From: Rickettsiales bacterium UBA1997
GTDB taxonomy: Bacteria; Pseudomonadota; Alphaproteobacteria; Rickettsiales; UBA1997
Length of the DNA: 11,934 bases
Direction: 5' to 3'
Assembly (NCBI GenBank): GCA_002335845.1
Contig: DDCV01000154.1
Span: forward strand, 1 to 11,934
Shown in pieces: positions 1-8,053 of this stretch. The stretch's first letter is position 1; the number at the start of each line of letters is the position of its first letter. The position numbers and the translations under genes are program-made. Under the pieces are notes generated by a model. It saw only the letters and a list, made by a program, of their open reading frames with translations. It ran no database searches and was not told the origin of the DNA.

Positions 1-22
1 TAACAATGCCAATTTATGAAAT

Positions 23-40
23 GGTTAGCGCACGGGTTAA
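23..40 (-). repeat. Solo arm of a dispersed inverted repeat
   Basis: Read on the minus strand this is TTAACCCGTGCGCTAACC. It matches the terminal arm of the 159-bp inverted repeat at 3338-3496 and a solo copy at 11284-11307. No partner arm is visible downstream within a few hundred bases. The rest of the element could lie before base 1, or this could be a degraded remnant or a short independent motif. Confidence 0.5.
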
Positions 41-124
41 TAATATGAAAAATCATTGTTGCACACAGACTATAAATATACTATCATAGTGTTTTTTCTT
101 AAATTGAAGAAGCGAATTCAAGCC

Positions 125-313
125 ATGACAGAACAAGACTTTAAAAAAAATGTAGCGATTATAGCTGTAGCTACCACCTCTATATGCTGCAGCTACGCTA
201 TCTTACGCTTTGCTAACTGGTCTCAAAGGCGCCCTAATAGTACTGCAAGACCCAATATAATAGAGTCCGCCCGACAGCTGAATCAATCGAGCTCTGAAGC
301 TGAATTAGTTTAA
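125..313 (+). CDS. Hypothetical small single-pass membrane protein (62 aa)
   Basis: I do not recognise this short frame. From ATG 125 the product begins MTEQDFKKN and has one hydrophobic stretch at about residues 9-30 (rich in A, I, V, T and C). A basic stop-transfer-like segment containing RFANWSQRR follows, then a polar tail rich in S, N and E. This is the pattern of a small inner-membrane protein with a short soluble tail. An in-frame ATG at 56 would add 23 residues (total 85); 125 is preferred because the extra part adds a second odd hydrophobic-basic segment. Neither start has a clear ribosome binding site. The gene ends 167 bp before ssb on the same strand. It could be spurious. Confidence 0.4.
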   Translation: MTEQDFKKNVAIIAVATTSICCSYAILRFANWSQRRPNSTARPNIIESARQLNQSSSEAELV

Positions 314-480
314 AAAATAAAATTAATGGCTTAGGCAATTTATTGTAAATTAGGGAATAGCCGGACTTGAAAGTTTTGCAATATTTAAGAAGCTTTGTCG
401 CTTTAATCTTTTATACTTGTTTATTGTTTAACGTGTTTTAATTTATGTTTAGAGTTTTTAATTTCATAATTCATATATAT

Positions 481-933
481 ATGTCTATAAATAAAGTTAT
501 ATTAGTTGGCAATGTTGGTCAAGATCCAGAGATTAGATCGACTCAGGATGGTCGCGAAATTGCTAATTTTTCTATCGCCACAACAGAAAGCTGGAAAGAT
601 AAAGCTACCGGCGAAAAAAGAGATAAAACCGAGTGGCACCGTATTGTAATTTTTTCGCAAGGACTTGTTGGTATAGCTAAAAATTATATTAAAAAAGGAG
701 CTAAGCTTTATATTGAAGGTCAAATACAAACCAGAAAATGGACAGATGCTCAAGGCGCCGAAAAATATACCACTGAAATAATATTACAAAACTACAATTC
801 ATCATTGCAAATTCTTGATTCAAGAAGGGACGGGGATTCAAGCCAGTATTCTTCTAGCCAGCAAAGCTCGCCGAGTCAATCCAATAATGATAACATTACA
901 GTTGAAGAAACTGATGATGAAATTCCATTTTAA
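481..933 (+). CDS. ssb: Single-stranded DNA-binding protein SSB
   Basis: SSB binds and protects single-stranded DNA in replication, repair and recombination, normally as a homotetramer, and recruits partner proteins through its C-terminal tip. The 150-residue product has the family's N-terminal OB-fold: NKVILVGNVGQDPEIR at residues 4-19, then ATTESWKD, TEWHRIVIFSQ, KGAKLYIEGQIQTRKW and YTTEIILQN. A low-complexity linker rich in S, Q and N follows, and the protein ends in the acidic tip DDEIPF. The start at 481 is chosen because MSINKVILVGN matches the family's usual N-terminus. The in-frame ATG at 445 would add 12 hydrophobic residues not expected in SSB. No Shine-Dalgarno site is visible. 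nuoG starts 23 bp downstream on the same strand, so the two may be co-transcribed. Confidence 0.96.
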   Translation: MSINKVILVGNVGQDPEIRSTQDGREIANFSIATTESWKDKATGEKRDKTEWHRIVIFSQGLVGIAKNYIKKGAKLYIEGQIQTRKWTDAQGAEKYTTEIILQNYNSSLQILDSRRDGDSSQYSSSQQSSPSQSNNDNITVEETDDEIPF

Positions 934-956
934 AATTTTGTGAATTTTTATAGACA

Positions 957-2981
957 ATGCCAACAGTAACAATCGACAAGAAAAAATACGAAGTTGATGA
1001 AAACCTAACCATAATTCAAGCTTGTGAGCAGGCTGACATTGAGATTCCACGCTTTTGCTACCATGAAAGGTTGGCGATTGCTGGAAATTGTCGTATGTGT
1101 CTAGTTGAGGTTGTTGGTGGCCCTCCTAAGCCCGTAGCTTCTTGCTCTATGCCAATTGCTGATGGTATGGAGATTAGAACCGACTCTCAAATGGTTAAAA
1201 AAGCCCGCGAAGGCGTGATGGAGTTTTTGCTCGCTAATCACCCGCTTGATTGCCCAATTTGTGATCAGGGTGGGGAATGCGATCTACAAGACCAAGCTTA
1301 TCAATATGGTCGCGGGGAAAGCGATTATAATGAGCACAAAAGAGCGGTTAAAGATAAATATATGGGCCCTCTTATTAAAACCCATATGACTCGCTGTATA
1401 CATTGTACAAGATGCGTTAGATTTATTGAAGATGTCGCTGGAACAAACGAGCTTGGAGCAGCTATGCGTGGCGAAAATATGGAAATAACAACCTATCTTG
1501 AAAAATCTATTTCCTCCGAGCTTTCGGGAAATATTATCGATCTTTGCCCCGTTGGCGCCCTTACCTCAAAACCATACGCTTTTAAAGCTCGAAGTTGGGA
1601 GCTTACCAAGACCAACTCTATTGATATTATGGACGGAGTTGGCAGCAATATACGCATCGATTCTCGTGGCGTTGAGATTATGCGCATCTTGCCAAGATTA
1701 AATGAAGATATCAACGAGGAGTGGATTTCTGACAAAGCTAGATTTTGCTATGATGGCATTAAATATCAAAGAATTGATAAGCCCTATATTAAGATTGACG
1801 GCAAATTGACCCCGACGACATTTGATGATGCTTATAGCAAAATTGCTCAAAGACTAAAAAGAAAGCCTGAGAAAATTGCGGCTTTGACGGGACAATTCGT
1901 ATCTTTAGAAGAAATTTTTGCCTTAAAAAGTCTATATGACAAACTAAAAATAAAACAAATAGATTGCCGACTTCAAAATGAAAAATTAGACAGCTCAGAT
2001 ATAGCTTCATATTTATTTAATACTACTATAGCCGGAATCGAAGAAGCTGATTTTTGTTTGTTGGTTGGCACAAACCCTAGAAAAGATGCGCCTATTTTAA
2101 ATGCTCGAATCAGAAAAAGATATATAACTGGCGATCTAAAAATTGCTACGATTGGTTGCAGCTTGGATCTAACCTATAAATATCAAGATTTAGGTAACGA
2201 CTTATCAATCCTAACTGATATTTTAAATCAAAAATCTGAAATTAGCAAAGATCTTAAAAAAGCTAAAAGGCCTATGATTATATTTGGGTCTGACGCTATA
2301 AATAAAAATAATGGCAGTGAGGTTGTGCAAACAATAAAATCAATTGCTGATAAATATCTTATCAAAGAAGATTGGAATGGGTTTAATTTTTTAGCTAAAT
2401 CAACTGGCCTTATTAACGGATTATCTCTGGGTTTCACTGGCGATAAAACTGCCTTTGAAATAATAGATGAGTGTGAAAATGGTAAAATTGAAACTCTTAT
2501 ACTACACGGCGTTGATGATGATATAGATTTTGAAAAAATACAAAAATGCTTTGTTGTCTATATTGGATCTCACGGTGATCGAGGAGCTCATATGGCAGAC
2601 ATAATTTTGCCTATTGTTACTTTTGCGGAAAAAGATTTTTCCTATCTAAATGTTGAGGGCAGATTACAAAAATCCCAAAAAGCCATTGTTAGCCTGACAA
2701 AATCTCCTAATGAAGTTGAGGCTGTATTAAGCTTGGCAAAGCATCTTGATATTGATCTGGGTTTTAAAAATGAGGATGAGGTTTGTAATAGCGCTCTTAA
2801 AATTCTAAAGACCGATGAAAATTGCCTTATAACAGAAAATGCTAAGTGGCAAAAGGCTGATAAAGAGATAAATTCTCTTAAAGGGCCGGCTCAAGCTAAG
2901 GATTATGATTTTTATCTAACCAGCCCAATTGCACGATCTTCAAGAATATTGAACAAATGCAGTGCTGAGATTAAGTCATGA
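957..2981 (+). CDS. nuoG: NADH-quinone oxidoreductase (complex I) subunit G
   Basis: NuoG is the iron-sulfur subunit of the peripheral arm of respiratory complex I, passing electrons from NADH towards quinone at the cytoplasmic face of the inner membrane. The 674-residue product is full length for alphaproteobacteria. The N-terminal ferredoxin-like domain has C34, C45, C48 and C63 for a [2Fe-2S] cluster. H95, C99, C102 and C108 give the His-ligated [4Fe-4S] cluster, and C147, C150, C153 with C197 (in DLCPVGALTSKP) give a further [4Fe-4S] cluster. The rest is the molybdopterin-oxidoreductase-like domain, including DIILPIVTFAEKDFSYLNVEGRLQ in pieces near residues 550-575. The start MPTVTIDKKKYEVDE is the usual N-terminus. 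No other nuo gene lies in the window: ssb is upstream and more than 800 bp without a gene lies downstream. Confidence 0.97.
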   Translation: MPTVTIDKKKYEVDENLTIIQACEQADIEIPRFCYHERLAIAGNCRMCLVEVVGGPPKPVASCSMPIADGMEIRTDSQMVKKAREGVMEFLLANHPLDCPICDQGGECDLQDQAYQYGRGESDYNEHKRAVKDKYMGPLIKTHMTRCIHCTRCVRFIEDVAGTNELGAAMRGENMEITTYLEKSISSELSGNIIDLCPVGALTSKPYAFKARSWELTKTNSIDIMDGVGSNIRIDSRGVEIMRILPRLNEDINEEWISDKARFCYDGIKYQRIDKPYIKIDGKLTPTTFDDAYSKIAQRLKRKPEKIAALTGQFVSLEEIFALKSLYDKLKIKQIDCRLQNEKLDSSDIASYLFNTTIAGIEEADFCLLVGTNPRKDAPILNARIRKRYITGDLKIATIGCSLDLTYKYQDLGNDLSILTDILNQKSEISKDLKKAKRPMIIFGSDAINKNNGSEVVQTIKSIADKYLIKEDWNGFNFLAKSTGLINGLSLGFTGDKTAFEIIDECENGKIETLILHGVDDDIDFEKIQKCFVVYIGSHGDRGAHMADIILPIVTFAEKDFSYLNVEGRLQKSQKAIVSLTKSPNEVEAVLSLAKHLDIDLGFKNEDEVCNSALKILKTDENCLITENAKWQKADKEINSLKGPAQAKDYDFYLTSPIARSSRILNKCSAEIKS

Positions 2982-3103
2982 AGCTTTAATCCTTATGCCA
3001 AGCTGCGATAAAGCCTTTGCCTATCTTTACTCCCGTTTCAAAATTATTTCCCGGCCTTTTTTGATATATTGCCGATAGTGAAGCTGATTAATTCTTTTTT
3101 ATA

Positions 3104-3132
3104 ATGGGAAGTGGTATTATACCAAATCCCAT
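3104..3132. terminator. Near-perfect 29-bp palindrome, possible nuoG terminator or operator
   Basis: The arms are ATGGGA (3104-3109) and TCCCAT (3127-3132), enclosing TGGTAT (3112-3117) and ATACCA (3119-3124) around a single central T. Only a 2x2 internal mismatch breaks the symmetry. It lies 122 bp after the nuoG stop, and the following 40 bases are T-rich but lack a clean uridine run, so terminator activity is uncertain. The one-base centre would suit a dimeric regulator's binding site better than an RNA loop. The minus strand also reads TGGTATAAT, a perfect extended -10 element. Confidence 0.35.
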
Positions 3133-3337
3133 ATTTATCCTATTTTTGTTTATTTTTTAATAAAATTACTTCAAATAAACCCCGGCATTAGTCGCAACTT
3201 TATCAAAAAAACGCTAAAAATATGCTAAAATATGAAATTCCATTAATTAGCTAACAGCACCTAGATCTGGTGCATCTTCAACATTTCATAACTTAATTTA
3301 TTAGGCTACAATAACTATTTTATGCCCAAGGATGTTA

Positions 3338-3496
3338 TTGACCCGCGCACTAACTAGTTAACTTTTAACTGCAGCATTTTTTTTCTTGAAACTCTTCTTG
3401 AAAACCAAAGTAGCAGTAAGTACTACGGCTTTCAACAAGATCTTCAAGAAAAAAAATCTTTTTGTTAAAAGGTTAACTAATTAGTGCACGGGTTAA
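3338..3496. repeat. 159-bp long inverted repeat, MITE-like element flanked by TA
   Basis: The two halves are inverted copies of each other. TTGACCCGCGCACTAA from 3338 pairs with the complement of the end at 3496 (TTAACCCGTGCACTAA). Next come TAGTTAAC, TTTTAAC, an 8-T tract followed by CTTGAA, and CTTGAAA-like blocks. A hand alignment gives about 61 matches in 75 positions with one gap. The centre is near 3417 and has little or no loop. A TA dinucleotide lies immediately outside each end (3336-3337 and 3497-3498), as would be left by a Tc1/mariner or IS630-type transposase. No coding frame is present. It could be a non-autonomous mobile element, or a long RNA hairpin acting at the operon boundary. 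Confidence 0.7.
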
Positions 3497-3629
3497 TATG
3501 CCAATTCAATAATACTGCATTTAATCAAATTAGTTTTGAGGATAAAATTTAAGCAATAAATCGCTGTGTATAGTTATATACATAAGATTTGTTATTTAAA
3601 TTTTAGACCAAAATTAGGAAGATTAAATG

Positions 3630-3657
3630 TGGTATTATAGATGGATTTTGGTATTAT
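3630..3657 (+). promoter_or_regulatory. Two tandem extended -10-like elements upstream of the secretion operon
   Basis: TGGTATTAT occurs at 3630-3638 and again at 3649-3657, 19 bp apart. Each fits an extended -10 element (TG, one base, then TATTAT). No good -35 hexamer is visible at 16-18 bp, which extended -10 promoters can tolerate. If used, they would give a 5' leader of about 125-145 bases before the ATG at 3791. Confidence 0.35.
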
Positions 3658-3790
3658 ACTATTTCCATAAATTAATTTGATGCTTTTTTAATTGTAGAAA
3701 ATTAGATAATAATTTTATAGTGTTTGAAGTTTTAAGGCATGTTGATCGCTTTTAATTTGGCTAAGACCAATTATAATTTTCTAGAATAAT

Positions 3791-5545
3791 ATGATGAAAA
3801 ATTTATCCTTTTTAAGTGACGCGCCCTCATATTCATCTAGCGATTTTTTTTATTTCCTAAAAAAGGTTTTGGCAAAGGAGAAGAAGCTATATTGGTTAGT
3901 GATTATTTATGGTATTGGAATAAGTATTTTAAGCCTCTCTATACCAATTGCAGTACAATATACTATTGGCAGCGTCACTTTTACTGGTATTGTGAAGCCA
4001 TTAGTTATTACTGTTACTATACTCTTTTTAATTCTTATTTTTTATGTCATTTTAAGAGCATTGCAGATCTATATAATTCATATCTTTTATAAACATTTTT
4101 TTGCCAGAATTGTTGGAGATATTTTTAATAGCTTTGTTTTAAGTGATTATGAATCATTTGAAAAGCGTAATCGCACTGATATTGCCAATCGCTTCTTTGA
4201 GGTGGTTAATATTCAAAATGCTTTTCCTAGTATTTTATTTGGCGGAGTATCTATTACTCAGCAAACTGTAGTTGGGTTTGTACTGATTTCTTTTTATCAT
4301 TTTCACTTCATGATATTTAGTTTAATAATAGTTTTTATTAGCTATTTAATTTTTAAAATAAAGTCTCTAAGCGCCATCAATAACTTTTATGAAGCGTCAA
4401 ATAATAAATATGAAGTTATTGATTTATTGGAGAATATTTCTCGTATGCATAAAGAATTTAAATCCAATCACGCTATTGAATATGCTAAAAGTAAAGTAAA
4501 TTTAGGAGTTAGTAATTTTATAAATAATAGAGATCTATATTTTAGTGATTTACTTTCTCAGTCAGTATCATTTCTTGCTCTGTATATTTTTTCTAGTTGT
4601 GGGTTTTTATTTATTGGCTCTGTTTTGGTTTTGAAGGGCGAAATTACAATAGGTCAATTAGTAGCGATGGAGTTAATAGTTTCGACTGCCTTGCTTAGCC
4701 TTTCTCAATTTGGAAGATATTTGGATAATTTTTACGAATTATGCGTTGCTTGCGCTAAGATTAATATTTTTTATAAAATTAAGCCTGAAAAAAATATGGG
4801 CGACATCATGACATCAGAAATAGCAAAGAGTGATAAAGTCATCTCCATGAATGATGTAAAAATTAAATACCAAGATCAAAACTTTTGCTTTGATTTTTCA
4901 ATCAAAACCTCAACTAGCAATTTGATTGATGTAGATAGCAACAATTCTCGAGATATTTTTTATAAATTAATTCTAAGATTTATCGAGCCTGAGGCTGGAG
5001 AAATTAAATATTATGATCAAAATATTGAAAAGATTGATCCGCATAGCTTAAGGGATAGAATATATTTAATTGACTCGACAGAAATTTATCAATGTAGCAT
5101 ATTAGAGTATTTAACTAATGGTGTTAAATTTTCAAAAGCTGAAATACAAAAAGTCCTAAGCGCGGTTCAACTTGACGATGTTATAAATAATTTAAATATT
5201 GATCTAAATAGCAAAATTATTCCATGCGGATATCCTTTTTCTCCAACGCAAATAATTAGACTTAAAATTGCTAAAGCATTGCTGTATAAGCCAGATATTA
5301 TAATTTTAGGAACAATATTTGACTATATTGAACATTACAGAAGGCAATATATTCTAAAATCTATCAAAGAGCTTTATCCTGAGTCTACTTTAATTCATTT
5401 TGCCAGCGTAAACTCAAAGAATTATGATTTTGAATATGATGGATATTATTTTATTCAAAAATCATCAGTAAAATATTTTAAAACATTAAAAGAATTTACT
5501 AATTTTGAAGATGAATTTTTTATCAAAAAAATAAATGAGTTATAA
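3791..5545 (+). CDS. ABC-exporter-like inner-membrane protein with a degenerate nucleotide-binding domain
   Basis: This 584-residue protein has the architecture of a half-transporter ABC exporter: six-helix membrane domain (about residues 30-330) followed by a nucleotide-binding-like domain (about 350-560). Hydrophobic segments lie near 34-58, 70-98, 145-185 and 258-305. It heads a type I secretion-like operon, so its expected role is the inner-membrane component of an export channel. The ATPase motifs are gone. In gapless alignment to a Walker A loop, VDSNNSRDI (381-389) replaces GxxGxGKST, so the lysine is R387. The Q-loop position is D428. FSPTQ (483-487) replaces LSGGQ. IIILGT (503-508) replaces the Walker B LLLLDE. 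The H-loop histidine is S539. Flanking structural residues such as EPEAGEI, KAL and KPD remain, so the fold is probably kept. MMKN offers two adjacent starts, and no ribosome binding site is seen. The stop overlaps the next gene by 11 bp. Confidence 0.85.
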   Translation: MMKNLSFLSDAPSYSSSDFFYFLKKVLAKEKKLYWLVIIYGIGISILSLSIPIAVQYTIGSVTFTGIVKPLVITVTILFLILIFYVILRALQIYIIHIFYKHFFARIVGDIFNSFVLSDYESFEKRNRTDIANRFFEVVNIQNAFPSILFGGVSITQQTVVGFVLISFYHFHFMIFSLIIVFISYLIFKIKSLSAINNFYEASNNKYEVIDLLENISRMHKEFKSNHAIEYAKSKVNLGVSNFINNRDLYFSDLLSQSVSFLALYIFSSCGFLFIGSVLVLKGEITIGQLVAMELIVSTALLSLSQFGRYLDNFYELCVACAKINIFYKIKPEKNMGDIMTSEIAKSDKVISMNDVKIKYQDQNFCFDFSIKTSTSNLIDVDSNNSRDIFYKLILRFIEPEAGEIKYYDQNIEKIDPHSLRDRIYLIDSTEIYQCSILEYLTNGVKFSKAEIQKVLSAVQLDDVINNLNIDLNSKIIPCGYPFSPTQIIRLKIAKALLYKPDIIILGTIFDYIEHYRRQYILKSIKELYPESTLIHFASVNSKNYDFEYDGYYFIQKSSVKYFKTLKEFTNFEDEFFIKKINEL

Positions 5546-6554
5546 GGGTCGTCCATTACCAGCATTAAAGGCTATAATATTTCCTGACATACTTAGAAAT
5601 ATTGCTGTGATCTTAGTTGTCGCACTATCTTTTCTGAGTTTACTTCTGGCACTTACTCCCTGGAGGCAAACCTCAAAAGGAGAGGGGAAAGTAATTGCCC
5701 TAGATGTCAACAACAGGATTCAAAAGCTAATAGCTCCAGTAAGTGGCAAAATATCTAAATGGCATGTTATTGACGGCCAATTTGTTGAAAAAGGGCAAAT
5801 TATTTTTGAAATAGCAGATAATGATCCCTACCTCATTGAAAGGCTAGAAAATCAAAAACAAGCTGTTGAAAATCAATATAGAGCATCTATTGATGCGGCA
5901 TTAACTGCCAAAATTAACTATCAGAGACAAAAAGATCTTTGGAAAAAAGGCCTGTCGGCTAAAAAGGATTATGAGGTTGCTCGAATCAAATATCAACAAA
6001 ATGAAGTTTATTCTAACCAATTAAGAGCCAAAGTGGCACAAGCCAGTGTTGAGCTTAGTAGGCAAGAATCGCAAGCTGTTAAGGCTTTGCAAGATGGTTT
6101 CATTACTGATATCGAATATTTTGCAAATTCAAGCTTTGTTCAAACAGGACAAGTCCTTGGGCAATTTGTGCCATTGGTTACCGATCCAGCAGTTGCTATT
6201 TATGTCAATGGCGTTGATGTGCCTTTAATTCATCCAGGAAGAGAGGTTAGGGTTAGGTTTGAAGGTTGGCCAGTTTTCCAATTTAGCGGCTGGCCTGACG
6301 CATCCATTGGAACTTTTGGTGGCGTAGTCAAATTTATCTCTAATGCCGCTTCAGCTAATGGAAAATTTAAAGTTATTGTTGTTCCCGATTCCAATGACGA
6401 ACCTTGGCCCACTTCTGAATATATGAAATATGGCATGCGAGCTGAGGGTTGGATACTGTTGTCAGAAGTAAGGCTGGGATATGAAATATGGCGCAAACTT
6501 AATGTTTTTCCACCTAAGCTTGATAAGGAAAATAAAACTAATTCTGAAAAATGA
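5535..6554 (+). CDS. HlyD-family periplasmic adaptor (membrane fusion protein)
   Basis: HlyD-type adaptors are anchored in the inner membrane and bridge an ABC exporter to a TolC-type outer-membrane channel. The 339-residue protein has a short cytoplasmic N-terminus and one transmembrane helix (about 22-41). A first lipoyl half-motif follows around 65-95 (IAPVSGKISKWHVIDGQFVE), then a polar alpha-helical hairpin (about 98-182) and the second lipoyl half (about 183-212, with GFITDIEYF and VQTGQVLG). A beta-barrel and membrane-proximal region end with GMRAEGWILLSEVRLGYEIW and LNVFPP, a C-terminus typical of adaptors encoded beside ABC and TolC partners. Its ATG lies inside the end of the upstream gene (11-bp overlap) and its TGA overlaps the next ATG by 4 bp, so all three genes are probably translationally coupled. 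It appears intact. Confidence 0.92.
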   Translation: MSYKGRPLPALKAIIFPDILRNIAVILVVALSFLSLLLALTPWRQTSKGEGKVIALDVNNRIQKLIAPVSGKISKWHVIDGQFVEKGQIIFEIADNDPYLIERLENQKQAVENQYRASIDAALTAKINYQRQKDLWKKGLSAKKDYEVARIKYQQNEVYSNQLRAKVAQASVELSRQESQAVKALQDGFITDIEYFANSSFVQTGQVLGQFVPLVTDPAVAIYVNGVDVPLIHPGREVRVRFEGWPVFQFSGWPDASIGTFGGVVKFISNAASANGKFKVIVVPDSNDEPWPTSEYMKYGMRAEGWILLSEVRLGYEIWRKLNVFPPKLDKENKTNSEK

Positions 6555-7984
6555 GATATTTATTCATTTTAATCCTGCTCATTTTGCCTTTAAAAAATAT
6601 CTTAGCTGCTTTGCCAACAGAACAAGATGTGGTTAGTAGTGTTTTAAAATTTTATCCTAAAATTCTTCAAGAAGAAGAAAATCTCAAGGGACAAAAAGCA
6701 GATTATTTATCAAAGCAAGGTCTTTTTGATGCTAATATTACTGGCGGTAGGCGTTTATACAAAAATGGTTTATATGATAATAGATATTATGACGAAATTA
6801 CCTTAACAAAGCCACTGCCTTTTGCTAATGCTGAAGTTTTTAGCTCTTATTCTAAATCAACCGAGAACCCATACCCTCTAGCTAACGACTCCGACAACAC
6901 TCTAAGCGATGGAAGGGCAAAAATTGGCTTTTCTATGTCTTTACTGCGAGGCTTCTTGACTAATGAAAATGTAACTGAAGTGAGCGTTTCTAATATTGGC
7001 ATAGATATTGCTAAAGAGAAAATGAGATTAACCAAATTAACCGTTATTAATAAAGCTAAAAAAGCTTATTATAACTACATGACAGCTATAGACTCTTACA
7101 ACATAGCCTTGAATATTGTTAAGTTAAGACAAGAGAGGTTGGAACAAATAACAATTCAATCAAAAGCGGGGGATAAGCCAAAAATATATGTTGTTGATTC
7201 CGAAAGGTTACTTTTAAACAGTAAATCAGATTTAATAAATGCTGAGCAAAATTTACAGTCCGCAAGTTTTTTGCTTTCAATTTATTATCGCGATTCTCAG
7301 GGCGATAAGATAAATATCCATCAAGATAATAATATCTTGGCTAGCGTTATGCTGGAAAATAATATTAAATTGCCACAAAAAGCATCAATTAATCAAGAAA
7401 TCAAAAATATTAAGCAGCGAAGAGCTGATATTAGAATTATTGATCTTAAGATTGCTCAAGAGAAAAAATATTTAAAATTATACAAAAATCAATTTTTGCC
7501 AGATCTGGATTTTAAATTTTCTGCTTCTAAAGATTTTGGCAACGACGCTATTAAGCCTAATTTAAATGCTATCAAGAGAGATGAAAGGCTAAACTTTGGC
7601 GTCAATTTATCAATTCCTTTGCAAACTAAAAAACAAAGCGGTCTTTATTCCAAGGCAAGAGCTAAGATTAATTCATTTAGAATGAAAAAAATCTTAATTC
7701 AGGATTCAATCGAGATAGACATTAGGTCAATTTATAACCAAATAATAAGTTTTAATGAGATTTATCGTAATTTGAAACAAGAAGCAAAAATGTCTCAAAC
7801 TCTGCTTGAAGCAGAGAAGATAAGGTTTAAAAATGGTGATAGTGATATAATATCTATAAATATTAGAGAGCAGGATCTATTTAGCGCAAAACAAAGAATG
7901 ATAGAATCTTTAAAAAAAGTCTTAAGCTTAATTGCTGATTATAATTTACTGATAATGAAGAATTATACCGATTCCAGCCTTTAA
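6551..7984 (+). CDS. TolC-family outer-membrane efflux/secretion channel
   Basis: The 477-residue product begins with a signal peptide (a basic MR, then a hydrophobic core to about residue 18; likely cleavage near NILAA/LPTEQ). The mature part is the duplicated TolC-type fold, with long amphipathic helical pairs around 150-250 and 375-470. Strand-forming segments lie near 58-110 (FDANITGGRRLY, EVFSSYSKST) and near 325-360 (FLPDLDFKFSASKDFG, LNFGVNLSIPL). This is the trimeric outer-membrane duct of tripartite exporters. It is the last gene of the operon and starts within the HlyD gene's stop (ATGA overlap). Its length is usual for the family and no catalytic residues are expected. The C-terminus converges with virB9, leaving 69 bp with only weak hairpins. 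Confidence 0.9.
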   Translation: MRYLFILILLILPLKNILAALPTEQDVVSSVLKFYPKILQEEENLKGQKADYLSKQGLFDANITGGRRLYKNGLYDNRYYDEITLTKPLPFANAEVFSSYSKSTENPYPLANDSDNTLSDGRAKIGFSMSLLRGFLTNENVTEVSVSNIGIDIAKEKMRLTKLTVINKAKKAYYNYMTAIDSYNIALNIVKLRQERLEQITIQSKAGDKPKIYVVDSERLLLNSKSDLINAEQNLQSASFLLSIYYRDSQGDKINIHQDNNILASVMLENNIKLPQKASINQEIKNIKQRRADIRIIDLKIAQEKKYLKLYKNQFLPDLDFKFSASKDFGNDAIKPNLNAIKRDERLNFGVNLSIPLQTKKQSGLYSKARAKINSFRMKKILIQDSIEIDIRSIYNQIISFNEIYRNLKQEAKMSQTLLEAEKIRFKNGDSDIISINIREQDLFSAKQRMIESLKKVLSLIADYNLLIMKNYTDSSL

Positions 7985-8053
7985 TTAGATCTCGGGCAAA
8001 ATATTTTGGATTAATAAATACTAACCTATTTTAAAGATAGTTTTTGGTATTAG

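Larger units (their letters stand above)
2982..3790. other. Gene-free 809-bp intergenic region between nuoG and the secretion operon
   Basis: I find no convincing gene here. The stretch holds a 29-bp near-perfect palindrome (3104-3132), a small hairpin with arms GCACC and GGTGC (3257-3273), a 159-bp inverted repeat (3338-3496) and two tandem extended -10-like motifs (3630-3657). The first 100 bases stay open for about 33 codons on both strands but have no usable start, so a decayed gene remnant is possible and unproven. The remainder is AT-rich with no further structure that I could see. Confidence 0.7.

Noticed and set aside
445..480. Earlier in-frame ATG for ssb
   Set aside because: It would add 12 hydrophobic residues not found in SSB proteins; MSINKVILVGN at 481 is the normal N-terminus.
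2986..3084. Open frame of about 33 codons on the minus strand ending ...GKGFIAAWHKD, possibly a gene remnant
   Set aside because: No start codon before the upstream in-frame stop, the opposite strand is also open here, and I recognise no family.
3257..3273. Hairpin GCACC-TAGATCT-GGTGC as a terminator
   Set aside because: Short 5-bp stem without a following T run; kept only as a note in the intergenic description.
3338..3496. CRISPR-like repeat arrangement
   Set aside because: There are only two arms, in inverted orientation, with no regular spacers and no cas genes.
7985..8053. Possible terminator between convergent tolC-family gene and virB9
   Set aside because: Only 4-5 bp AT-rich stems can be drawn (such as ATAG...CTAT before a T run); too weak to call.
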